The notes under the pieces were generated by a model that had not been told where the DNA came from, did not search any database, and saw only the letters and a program-made list of their open reading frames with translations. A stretch of 64,000 nucleotides of DNA from Propionispira arboris. Lineage in GTDB: Bacteria; Bacillota; Negativicutes; Selenomonadales; Selenomonadaceae. Below, piece after piece: positions 30,133 through 36,722 of this stretch; within the stretch, counting starts at the first letter, position 1, and each line of letters opens with the position of its first letter. Location of the stretch: assembly GCF_900109225.1 (NCBI RefSeq), contig NZ_FNZK01000007.1:117889-181888 (forward strand), in the 5' to 3' direction. The position numbers and the translations under genes are program-made.

Positions 30133-31476
30133 TTATTGCAGGCGCATATAGAAATTAATTAAAAAAGCCAAACTGACTAAGCACATAATCCAGCTCACAT
30201 CTTTGCCTTTGCCGGCGAAAAATTTAATAAACGTATAACTGATAAAACCAAAGGCAAAACCATTGGCGATACTGGAAGTTAATGGCATCATGATAATTGT
30301 CATAAATGCGGGGAAACCTTCTGTGAAGTCAGTGAAATCAACCTGACTGATATCAGACATCATTAGAGCACCTACTAAAATCAATGCTGGTGCTGTTGCA
30401 AAACCCGGAACTAACCCAATCAGTGGGGCAAAAAATAAAGAAATAAGGAATAACACGGCAACGGTTAGTGCTGTTAAGCCGGTTTTTCCACCTTCGGCAA
30501 TGCCGGCAGCACTTTCGATATAAGATGTGACCGTTGATGTACCAAATAACGCACTGCCTAACGTACCAACCGCATCGGTTGTTAAAGCTTTATCAAGATT
30601 TTCGATCTCGCCATCTTTATTGACTAAGTTTGCTTTACGGGTTAAGCCGATTAAAGTTCCCATATTATCAAATAACTCAACAATCGTGAAGGTAAAGATG
30701 ATCGAGAAGATACCATAATTCCAGGCACCGGCAATGTCTAATTGCATAAATGTTTCACCCATGCTTGGCAGATTGAAGCTGATAATATCATTCAGTGATT
30801 GTGGTGTCGGCGATACACCGCAGATCATACTTAAAAGCGTGGTTGCTAAGATACCCATAATAATCGAGCCTTTTATTTTACGAGCCATTAACGCTGCGGT
30901 GAGAATCAGTCCAAAGCAGGCGAGTAAAGTTTTAGGATCGAGCAAGTGACCCAGGCTGATGAAGGTTGCTTTGTCAGCAGCAATAATACCGGCACCTTTC
31001 AGGCCGATAAAGGCAATGAAAAGTCCAATGCCAACACCGATAGAACATTTTAAATTCATCGGCACGGAACGAATGATAGCCTGGCGAATGCCGCCCAGTG
31101 TTAAAATTAAAAATAAAATTCCTGAGAAAAATACGGCACCTAATGCGACTTGCCAGGAAAGATGTAAAACACCAACAACATAATAAGCAAAAAAAGCGTT
31201 TAAGCCCATGCCTGGGGCTAAAGCAATTGGATAATTTGCCCAAAAAGCCATAAGACTGGTAGCGAGTGCGGTGGCCCAGATCGTTGAAGCGATAGCGGCC
31301 TCTTTTGGAATACCGGCATCGGCTAAGATATTTGGATTGACAAACATGATATAGGCTAAGGCAACAAAGGTAGTCAGACCTGCGAGTAGTTCCGTTTTTA
31401 TCGTAGTTCCTTTTGCTTTGAGTTTAAATAATTTTTCTAAAATACCTTGATTTTCTGTCGTTTCCTTTGTGGTCAT
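30133..31476 (-). CDS. AzgA-type NCS2 purine permease (hypoxanthine/guanine/xanthine)
   Basis: 447 aa membrane protein with about 12-14 helices. AzgA/PbuG signatures are visible: AGLTTFVALAYIMFVNP near the N-terminus, GLNAFFAYYVV, LFDNMGTLIGLTRKANL and GTSTVTSYIESAAG. It imports purine bases by proton symport. First gene of the minus-strand purine operon, with AAGGAGTG before the start. A leader of about 470 nt carries a guanine-class riboswitch and a copy of the palindromic repeat, so its transcription is probably ligand-controlled. Confidence 0.92.
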   Translation of the reverse strand: MTTKETTENQGILEKLFKLKAKGTTIKTELLAGLTTFVALAYIMFVNPNILADAGIPKEAAIASTIWATALATSLMAFWANYPIALAPGMGLNAFFAYYVVGVLHLSWQVALGAVFFSGILFLILTLGGIRQAIIRSVPMNLKCSIGVGIGLFIAFIGLKGAGIIAADKATFISLGHLLDPKTLLACFGLILTAALMARKIKGSIIMGILATTLLSMICGVSPTPQSLNDIISFNLPSMGETFMQLDIAGAWNYGIFSIIFTFTIVELFDNMGTLIGLTRKANLVNKDGEIENLDKALTTDAVGTLGSALFGTSTVTSYIESAAGIAEGGKTGLTALTVAVLFLISLFFAPLIGLVPGFATAPALILVGALMMSDISQVDFTDFTEGFPAFMTIIMMPLTSSIANGFAFGFISYTFIKFFAGKGKDVSWIMCLVSLAFLINFYMRLQ

Positions 31477-31574
31477 AAGAACACTCCTTATACTGCTGTT
31501 TTTTTATTGCAAACATTGGTAAAACGAAAAGTGAAACCTCCTTATTTATCGGATTTTTCGCCTTTGATTTTGTT

Positions 31575-31708
31575 TATATAACGCATTAAACATTTTATAT
31601 GGCAATCGTCAAGAATGGGGTATAGGACTCCGTGGCGTTACGTAGGATATACCTCATTTCTGACAGACTGATAAACTGGATGTAATTTCTTTAATGCGTT
31701 CTATATAG
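31575..31708 (+). repeat. Palindromic intergenic repeat, copy A
   Basis: About 134 nt bounded by inverted ends TATATAACGCATTAAA and TTTAATGCGTTCTATATA. The core holds GGCAATCGTCA, GGGGTATAGG, GTGGCGTTACGTAGGA and CAGACTGATA. GTCAAGAATGGGGTAT pairs with ATACCTCATTTCTGAC. It lies inside the leader of the minus-strand purine operon, in antisense orientation to it. Confidence 0.85.
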
Positions 31709-31734
31709 TTAAACAAAATAGGCTGCAAAAAGCA

Positions 31735-31785
31735 AAAAAATATTAGACCTTACTATAATATTGCAGTTGATATAGTAAAGCAAAA
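31735..31785 (-). terminator. Probable expression-platform hairpin of the purine riboswitch
   Basis: On the minus strand CUUUACUAUA pairs with UAUAGUAAGG, followed after seven nucleotides by a run of seven U. It lies directly downstream of the aptamer and may be the ligand-controlled terminator. The gap before the U-run makes this tentative. Confidence 0.4.
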
Positions 31786-31796
31786 TAATTTCATGC

Positions 31797-31869
31797 TTCT
31801 TGTAGCCTATGACAATTTAAGGTTGTCTGGTAGAAACGCCCATACCTTATTTATGAACTTATACAAGAA
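31797..31869 (-). ncRNA. Purine riboswitch, guanine class (atypical 3' junction)
   Basis: Minus-strand aptamer in front of the AzgA permease-xdh-guaD operon. P1 is UUCUUGUA/UACAAGAA, P2 GUUCAUA/UAUGGGC with loop AAUAAGG, the invariant J2/3 GUUUCUACC is exact, and P3 loop is CCUUAAA. The L2 GG and L3 CC that form the loop-loop kiss are present. The specificity base before the P1 3' strand is C (C74 equivalent), indicating guanine-like ligands. The 3' strand of P3 and J3/1 is three nucleotides longer than in the classical xpt aptamer and reads AUAGGC where GACU is usual. Confidence 0.82.
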
Positions 31870-31872
31870 TAC

Positions 31873-31918
31873 AAAAAAGGCGCATTTCATAAAAGATTCC
31901 TTTTATGAAATACGCCTT
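31873..31918 (-). terminator. Strong hairpin with U-tract upstream of the purine aptamer
   Basis: An 18-bp stem (31877-31894 with 31901-31918) around a 6-nt loop, followed on the minus strand by six U. The single non-Watson-Crick position is a G-U pair only when transcribed on the minus strand. It lies between the minus-strand promoter (31953-31981) and the riboswitch, so most transcripts could end here. Confidence 0.75.
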
Positions 31919-31952
31919 TGTATTATCATGAACAATATATGAATTTCTGATA

Positions 31953-31981
31953 AATATAACAAGAATAACGGAACTTGTCAA
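31953..31981 (-). promoter_or_regulatory. Sigma-A promoter of the purine permease-xdh-guaD operon
   Basis: On the minus strand TTGACA (31976-31981), 17-nt spacer, TATATT (31953-31958). Transcription would start near 31946, ahead of the terminator hairpin and the riboswitch. It is divergent from a plus-strand promoter 36 nt away. Confidence 0.8.
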
Positions 31982-32016
31982 TATGAAATATTGTATACAT
32001 AAGGCAAAATAATTTC

Positions 32017-32045
32017 TTGACGCAGTCGTGTTTGCCGAGTATACT
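32017..32045 (+). promoter_or_regulatory. Sigma-A promoter of the mocA-like gene
   Basis: TTGACG (32017-32022), 17-nt spacer, TATACT (32040-32045), divergent from the purine operon promoter. The transcript would begin near 32052 and contain repeat copy B in its leader. Confidence 0.7.
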
Positions 32046-32064
32046 TTCGAACAAATAGGAAAGC

Positions 32065-32212
32065 TATATAAATCGCATTAAATATTCTACATGGCAATCG
32101 TTAGGGAAAGGGGCATAGGGTTGAGTGGCGTTACGTAGGAAGCAAACGATGCCCTATATCCTCTTCCCTGGCAGACTGATAGGTTGGATGTAATTTCTTT
32201 AATCATTATATA
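32065..32212 (+). repeat. Palindromic intergenic repeat, copy B (longest)
   Basis: 148 nt with ends CTATATAAATCGCATTAAA and TTTAATCATTATATAG. Long internal pairing joins AGGGAAAGGGGCATAGGG with GCCCTATATCCTCTTCCCT; the distal part reads GTGGCGTTACGTAGGAAGC and AAACGAT. It lies in the 5' leader of the mocA-like gene in sense orientation, ending 17 nt before the start codon and immediately before the ribosome site. Confidence 0.85.
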
Positions 32213-32229
32213 GAAGAAGGGGTGAGCCG

Positions 32230-32856
32230 ATGCAAAAACAACCCATAATAAAAGGCGGAATTCTTGTTGCGGCTGGAATGTCTAGCCGGATGGGAGCCTT
32301 TAAACCGTTGCTGCCGTATCGCAATACAACAATCATTCAAATGGCGATTGAAAATATGCAAAATGCCGGGGTTGAAGAGATTGTTGTTGTTGTCGGTTAT
32401 CGCGGGCCGGAGATTGAAGCGGTAATTCAGTCGATGCAGCATGTGAAAATTGTTTTTAATCCAAATTATGCAAAAGGAGATATGCTCGAATCGATACAGT
32501 TAGGACTGGGGCAAATCCAAAAAGCGAATGCAGTTTATTTGATGCCAGCGGACATGCCGGCGATTGCAGTAGACACTTTTGTTAAAGTTTGTTTGTGCAT
32601 GGAAAGGACGGGGGCAGCGGTAGTGTTCCCCACGTTGCTGGGACGAAAGAAACATCCGGTTTTGGTGGGGGAAGCTTGTTTTAAAGCCATTCTTACATTT
32701 AAGGAGACTGGCGGGCTGCGAGTGGTTTTGGAGCAGTATGCACAGCAGACACAATATGTTCCTGTCACCGATCAAGCTTGCGGCATGGATATTGATACAC
32801 CGGACGATTATCAGAAGCTGCTTGATTGGACACGCCAACAATCTACACGTGAATAA
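32230..32856 (+). CDS. MocA-like molybdenum cofactor nucleotidyltransferase (YgfJ type)
   Basis: 208 aa NTP-transferase. VAAGMSSRMGAFKPLL (nucleotide-binding loop, from residue 13) and MPADMPAI (metal-binding Asp near 102) are present. MocA/YgfJ proteins attach CMP to molybdopterin for xanthine-dehydrogenase-family enzymes, so it most probably matures the hydroxylase encoded divergently. GAAGGGGTGAG precedes the start. It has its own promoter and repeat B in the leader. Confidence 0.85.
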   Translation: MQKQPIIKGGILVAAGMSSRMGAFKPLLPYRNTTIIQMAIENMQNAGVEEIVVVVGYRGPEIEAVIQSMQHVKIVFNPNYAKGDMLESIQLGLGQIQKANAVYLMPADMPAIAVDTFVKVCLCMERTGAAVVFPTLLGRKKHPVLVGEACFKAILTFKETGGLRVVLEQYAQQTQYVPVTDQACGMDIDTPDDYQKLLDWTRQQSTRE

Positions 32857-32916
32857 ATATTTGGTGTGAGACAGCGGGGTGCTTTTTTACTTGCGATACA
32901 TGGCATTCATTTTCGG

Positions 32917-32945
32917 TAGACAATTGTCTCGTTTTGAGATATGAT
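32917..32945 (+). promoter_or_regulatory. Promoter with embedded operator upstream of ssnA
   Basis: TAGACA (32917-32922), 17-nt spacer, TATGAT (32940-32945). The block AGACAATTGTCTC followed by GAGATA fills the -35 and spacer; AGACAATTGTCT is a perfect 12-bp palindrome. The same arrangement recurs at 35032-35060, pointing to one shared regulator, probably the adjacent YgeV-like protein. Confidence 0.7.
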
Positions 32946-32985
32946 GAGTTTAGATCTATTTTATATAGTATTTATAGGCAATGAC

Positions 32986-33020
32986 GCTCTAAAACGATGC
33001 TTTTGTTTTAGAGCTTTTTT
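32986..33020 (+). terminator. Leader terminator/attenuator before ssnA
   Basis: GCTCTAAAAC (32986-32995) pairs with GTTTTAGAGC (33005-33014), then six T. It lies between the ssnA promoter and its start codon, so it may be conditional. Confidence 0.75.
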
Positions 33021-33055
33021 ATGTGATTCATAGAAAATTCGAGGAGGGGAATTGT

Positions 33056-34384
33056 ATGTTGTTAATTGGCAATGGTCGGGTCATTACCAGAAGCAGTCAG
33101 CAACCATATTTAGAAAATGGCTGTGTTTTGATTAAAGATAATATCATTATGGATGTAGGACCTACTTTGGCTATGAAAGAAGCTTATCAGGATATTGATT
33201 TTATGGATGTGCAGGGAAAGGTGATTATGCCGGGTTTGATCAATACTCATATGCATTTATATAGTACATTTGCAAGAGGCATGGCTCTACAGACCGCATC
33301 ACCGCAAAACTTTTTGGAAATATTGGAAGGCCTTTGGTGGAAATTGGATAAAACACTCACACTGGAAGACGTTTATTATAGTGCGTTAGCTATTTTAGTT
33401 GATTTGATCAAAAGCGGCACGACGACAATTTTTGATCATCATGCCAGTCCCGGGGCTGTGCCGGAAAGTTTGTTTCGTTTGGCAGAAGCGGCGAAACTGG
33501 CTGGCATAAGAGCTTGTCTTTGTTATGAAGTATCTGATCGTGATGGAGTATCTGTGTGCAATCAGGGAATTGAGGAAAACAGACAATTTATTAAGGCTTG
33601 CCAAGAAAACGATGATTCTATGGTGCAAGGATTGTTTGGACTGCATGCATCCTTTACATTAAGTGATGATACTTTGCTTAAATGTGCCAATGCCGTGGTC
33701 GGTTTAGAAACGGGCTTTCATGTGCATGCAGCAGAAAGTCTGGCTGATGCCATGCATGCCGAGCAGACTTTTGGCAAACGGCTGATTCAGCGATTTGCGG
33801 ATTTTGCGGTACTCGGACCGAAGACGATTGCGGCGCATTGCGTTCATGTTAATAAAACGGACATGAATCTTTTGGCACAAAGTCAGACGAACGTTGTTCA
33901 TAATCCTGAATCGAATATGGGCAATGCTGTAGGCTGCGCGCCGGTTCTTGCTATGGTGCAGCAAGGAATTCGCGTTGGCTTGGGAACCGATGGCTATACG
34001 ACCGATCTGTTTGAATCTTTAAAAGCGGCAAACCTGATCCATAAGCACCAACAAGCGAATCCTAGTATTGGCAGCAGGGAAGTTTCCCATATGTTGTTTA
34101 CGGCCAATAGCCAGATTGCAACGATGTCTTTTCGTAAGAAAATCGGGAGTTTGGAAGCTGGGGCACTGGCCGATCTTGTTGTGATTGATTACGATCCGCC
34201 GACACCGATGACAACTGCTAATATTGATAGCCATATTTTATTTGGGATGTCAGGTCGTGCGGTTGATTCAACTATGGTTAATGGGCGCTTTTTGTTAAAA
34301 CAAGGGCAGCTGACAGAACTTGATGAAGCGAAGATAAAAGCCAAAGCCAGAGAACTGGCAGCAAAAATGTGGAAACGAATTTGA
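33056..34384 (+). CDS. ssnA: SsnA-type amidohydrolase (putative aminohydrolase of purine cluster)
   Basis: Zinc amidohydrolase of 442 aa from the ATG at 33056, which has GAGGAGGGG upstream. Seen: PGLINTHMHLYSTFARG with the HxH pair, GFHVHAAE, IAAHCVHV and GLGTDGYTTD with the metal Asp. SsnA is a constant member of selenium-dependent xanthine dehydrogenase and uric-acid gene clusters and acts on a ring-opening intermediate; its precise reaction is inferred. It is in an operon with the YgeV-like regulator, 10 nt upstream of it, under an operator-containing promoter. Confidence 0.88.
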   Translation: MLLIGNGRVITRSSQQPYLENGCVLIKDNIIMDVGPTLAMKEAYQDIDFMDVQGKVIMPGLINTHMHLYSTFARGMALQTASPQNFLEILEGLWWKLDKTLTLEDVYYSALAILVDLIKSGTTTIFDHHASPGAVPESLFRLAEAAKLAGIRACLCYEVSDRDGVSVCNQGIEENRQFIKACQENDDSMVQGLFGLHASFTLSDDTLLKCANAVVGLETGFHVHAAESLADAMHAEQTFGKRLIQRFADFAVLGPKTIAAHCVHVNKTDMNLLAQSQTNVVHNPESNMGNAVGCAPVLAMVQQGIRVGLGTDGYTTDLFESLKAANLIHKHQQANPSIGSREVSHMLFTANSQIATMSFRKKIGSLEAGALADLVVIDYDPPTPMTTANIDSHILFGMSGRAVDSTMVNGRFLLKQGQLTELDEAKIKAKARELAAKMWKRI

Positions 34385-34394
34385 GGTGGATGAT

Positions 34395-35003
34395 ATGAGC
34401 CCGTTGGAGCACATTCAACAGACGGTACAAAAAACAGCGGAGGCTATTGCGGATGTTTTGAAAATCGAAGTGGAAATAGCCGATGAAAATCTGGTACGGG
34501 TTGCTGGAACCGGACAATATCAAGAAAATTGCGGACAGGTTATGCAGGCAAGTTTTGTTTATCAGCATGTTTTGGCTACGGGTGAAATGGTTCTCATTGA
34601 AAATCCCGGTCAGCATGAACTTTGTCGACCGTGCCCGCAGTGCGGTCAGTGTTTTGAATATGCAGAATTGGCAACGCCTATTTTGAGTAATGATCGCCCC
34701 ATTGGCGTCATTGGCTTAGTTAGTTTTGATCCGGTTCAAGCGAAACGTTTATTAGAAAATAAAGAATGGATGCTGCAGTTTATTGTCAAGATGGCAGAAC
34801 TAATTATCAACAATTTGCCAAATTCTGCTGCCGGACAAGCAGCTATGTTACCACTTAATTTAGGCAGTTTGGAAAAAGAAGCAATTGTGAAAGCACTCGG
34901 TGAAGTCGAAGGGCAGGTCCGCCGCAAAGAAAAGGCAGCTAAAATGCTTGGCATCAGTCGAGCTACCTTATACCGCAAGATAAAAGAATATGAACTTATT
35001 TAA
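34395..35003 (+). CDS. YgeV-like GAF/Fis-type regulator lacking the AAA+ domain
   Basis: 202 aa from the ATG at 34395 (GAGGTGG 5 nt upstream; an in-frame GTG at 34386 is less likely). Residues about 1-140 resemble the N-terminal sensor of the sigma-54 activator YgeV (EVEIADENLVRVAGTG; ATPILSNDRPIGVIGLVSF). They carry a CxxCxxCxxC cluster (ELCRPCPQCGQCFE, near residue 77) that could bind iron-sulfur or zinc. The C-terminal 45 residues form a Fis-type HTH (AAKMLGISRATLYRKIKEY). The entire AAA+ core is absent, so it cannot activate sigma-54 promoters; repressor or sigma-A activator is likely. Matching operators lie upstream of ssnA and downstream of this gene. Confidence 0.85.
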   Translation: MSPLEHIQQTVQKTAEAIADVLKIEVEIADENLVRVAGTGQYQENCGQVMQASFVYQHVLATGEMVLIENPGQHELCRPCPQCGQCFEYAELATPILSNDRPIGVIGLVSFDPVQAKRLLENKEWMLQFIVKMAELIINNLPNSAAGQAAMLPLNLGSLEKEAIVKALGEVEGQVRRKEKAAKMLGISRATLYRKIKEYELI

Positions 35004-35031
35004 AAAAGATTAGGGTTTAAAAAAAATATAG

Positions 35032-35060
35032 TAGACACTTGTCTCAAAATGAGATAATAT
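35032..35060 (+). promoter_or_regulatory. Promoter with embedded operator upstream of the second NCS2 permease
   Basis: TAGACA (35032-35037), 17-nt spacer, TAATAT (35055-35060). Shares the layout AGACA-N2-TGTCTC-N5-GAGATA with the ssnA promoter. Confidence 0.7.
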
Positions 35061-35110
35061 GTATTTCATACAATAAAAAATATATCGTTGACATGTAAAT
35101 GTTAAACGAT

Positions 35111-35160
35111 GAGCGAAGGCGCTCTAAAAAAGAAATTTTCTTTTTTAGAGCGCCTTTTTT
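35111..35160 (+). terminator. Leader terminator/attenuator before NCS2 permease
   Basis: GGCGCTCTAAAAAAG (35118-35132) pairs with CTTTTTTAGAGCGCC (35140-35154), then six T. Just upstream, GAGCG (35111-35115) can pair with CGCTC (35120-35124) and would block the terminator's 5' arm, a possible antiterminator. Confidence 0.75.
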
Positions 35161-35170
35161 ATGCAAGCAA

Positions 35171-35182
35171 GAAAGCGCTTTC
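35171..35182 (+). promoter_or_regulatory. cre-like palindrome GAAAGCGCTTTC
   Basis: A perfect 12-bp palindrome matching the core of CcpA catabolite-response elements. It lies between the leader terminator and the permease start, where CcpA would act as a roadblock. No CcpA gene is in the window. Confidence 0.35.
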
Positions 35183-35246
35183 TTTGTTTGCAATGACTGG
35201 AGAGCTTGGACTGTGTGTATGCAGTCGATAAATGGAGGGTAAGATC

Positions 35247-36545
35247 ATGAATGTATTAAAACAGAATCATCCTGTTGATGAAAAATTACCACTGAATCAA
35301 ATGTTTTTATATGGGTTGCAGCATGTTTTGGCGATGTATGCCGGAGCGGTTGCCGTTCCGTTGATTTTGGCAAATGCATTAGGTCTGGAAAAGGATCAAT
35401 TGATTTATTTGATCAATGCTGATTTATTTACGTGTGGTCTGGCGACACTAATTCAGACACTGGGGCTTTGGAACATGGGCATCAAGCTGCCGATTATTCA
35501 AGGGGTAACCTTTGCGGCGGTGACGCCAATGATATTGATTGGGAAAGAACATGGTCTAACAGGTATTTATGGCTCGGTGATGGTAGCGGGGATTATTGTG
35601 TATTTTGTCAGTCCTTATTTTAGTCGTCTGATTCGTTTTTTCCCGCCGGTTGTAACAGGTTCAATTATTACCATTATCGGTGTTTCGCTTTTACCGGTTG
35701 CTGTGCGCTGGGCTGGTGGAGGATCTCCCGGTGCTAAAGATTTTGGTAATCTGCACTTTTTGGGATTAGCATTTCTGGTATTGGTCTTAGTTATTTTTTT
35801 CTATCGTTATTTTACCGGATTTTTAAGCAATATTGCTGTATTGCTTGGACTTGCGGCAGGTACACTTATAGCAATCCCTTTTGGACTGGTTAACTTTTCC
35901 GGTATTTCAAATGCTGCCTGGGTAGGGATTACGACACCATTTGCCTTTGGTTTGCCGGTATTTGATTTACCTTCTATTTTAGCGATGACGGTTGTTATGC
36001 TGGTCGTTATGACAGAAACGACCGGGGATTTTATTGCAGTGGGGGAAATCGTTGATAAACCAATCAAGCAGGATATGTTGACACGCGGCTTGAAAGCGGA
36101 TGGCTTTTCTACGTTACTGGGCGGGTTACTAAACGCCTTTCCTTATTCGGCTTATGCACAAAATGTTGGACTTGTTGGTTTGACGCGGGTTAGAAGTCGG
36201 TATGTTGTAGCTGCGGCAGGTATCATCTTGGTTGTTCTTGGCCTTTTTCCAAAAGCAGCGGCGATTGTTGCTTCCATTCCGGCACCTGTCTTGGGTGGTG
36301 CCGGGATTGCAATGTTTGGAATGGTTATGGCCAGCGGTATAAAAACACTTTCCAAAGTAGGCTTTGATGATAATCATAATCTTATGGTGGTAGCAATCAG
36401 CATTGCAGTTGGTTTGATTCCATTAGCGGTACCTAATATTTATCAGCAATTTCCGAGTTCATTGCAGATTATTTTTAACAGTGGGATTACAGTTGGTAGT
36501 GTAACGGCAATTGTTTTAAACGGTTTATTAAATAAACGTGCCTAA
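35247..36545 (+). CDS. NCS2 nucleobase:cation symporter (xanthine/uracil/urate type)
   Basis: 432 aa from the ATG at 35247, with GGAGGG 7 nt upstream. About 12-14 membrane helices; family blocks GLQHVLAMYAGAVAVPLIL, PIIQGVTFAAVTPMI, the substrate-site VVMTETTGDFIAVGE and TLLGGLLNAFPYSAYAQNVG. The QNVG sequence fits xanthine/urate-type members. It imports xanthine, urate or uracil by proton symport. Single-gene transcript under an operator shared with ssnA. Confidence 0.9.
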   Translation: MNVLKQNHPVDEKLPLNQMFLYGLQHVLAMYAGAVAVPLILANALGLEKDQLIYLINADLFTCGLATLIQTLGLWNMGIKLPIIQGVTFAAVTPMILIGKEHGLTGIYGSVMVAGIIVYFVSPYFSRLIRFFPPVVTGSIITIIGVSLLPVAVRWAGGGSPGAKDFGNLHFLGLAFLVLVLVIFFYRYFTGFLSNIAVLLGLAAGTLIAIPFGLVNFSGISNAAWVGITTPFAFGLPVFDLPSILAMTVVMLVVMTETTGDFIAVGEIVDKPIKQDMLTRGLKADGFSTLLGGLLNAFPYSAYAQNVGLVGLTRVRSRYVVAAAGIILVVLGLFPKAAAIVASIPAPVLGGAGIAMFGMVMASGIKTLSKVGFDDNHNLMVVAISIAVGLIPLAVPNIYQQFPSSLQIIFNSGITVGSVTAIVLNGLLNKRA

Positions 36546-36644
36546 ATATAGATTGTATGAAAGAAATTAAATAAACCTAGTAGACTGCCAACCCTACTCA
36601 ACCCTATACCCCATTTTTGACGATTGCCCTATCAAAATATATAG
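36545..36644 (-). repeat. Palindromic intergenic repeat, copy E (reverse orientation)
   Basis: About 100 nt on the minus strand: CTATATATTTTGATAGG, GGCAATCGTCAAAAATGGGG, TATAGGGTTGAGTAGGG, GGCAGTCTACTAGG, then TTTAATTTCTTTCATAC. It shares the terminal TATATA and the GGCAATCGTC and GGCAG-CT cores of copies A-D, with the central hairpin shortened. Lies between the NCS2 permease and preA. Confidence 0.75.
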
Positions 36645-36722
36645 AACAGGAATCGATCAAAAAATAACGAAATGAATCTGTAGAAAGCTGCAGAAGTATG
36701 TAAAGTGATGGAGGCTTTTTAG

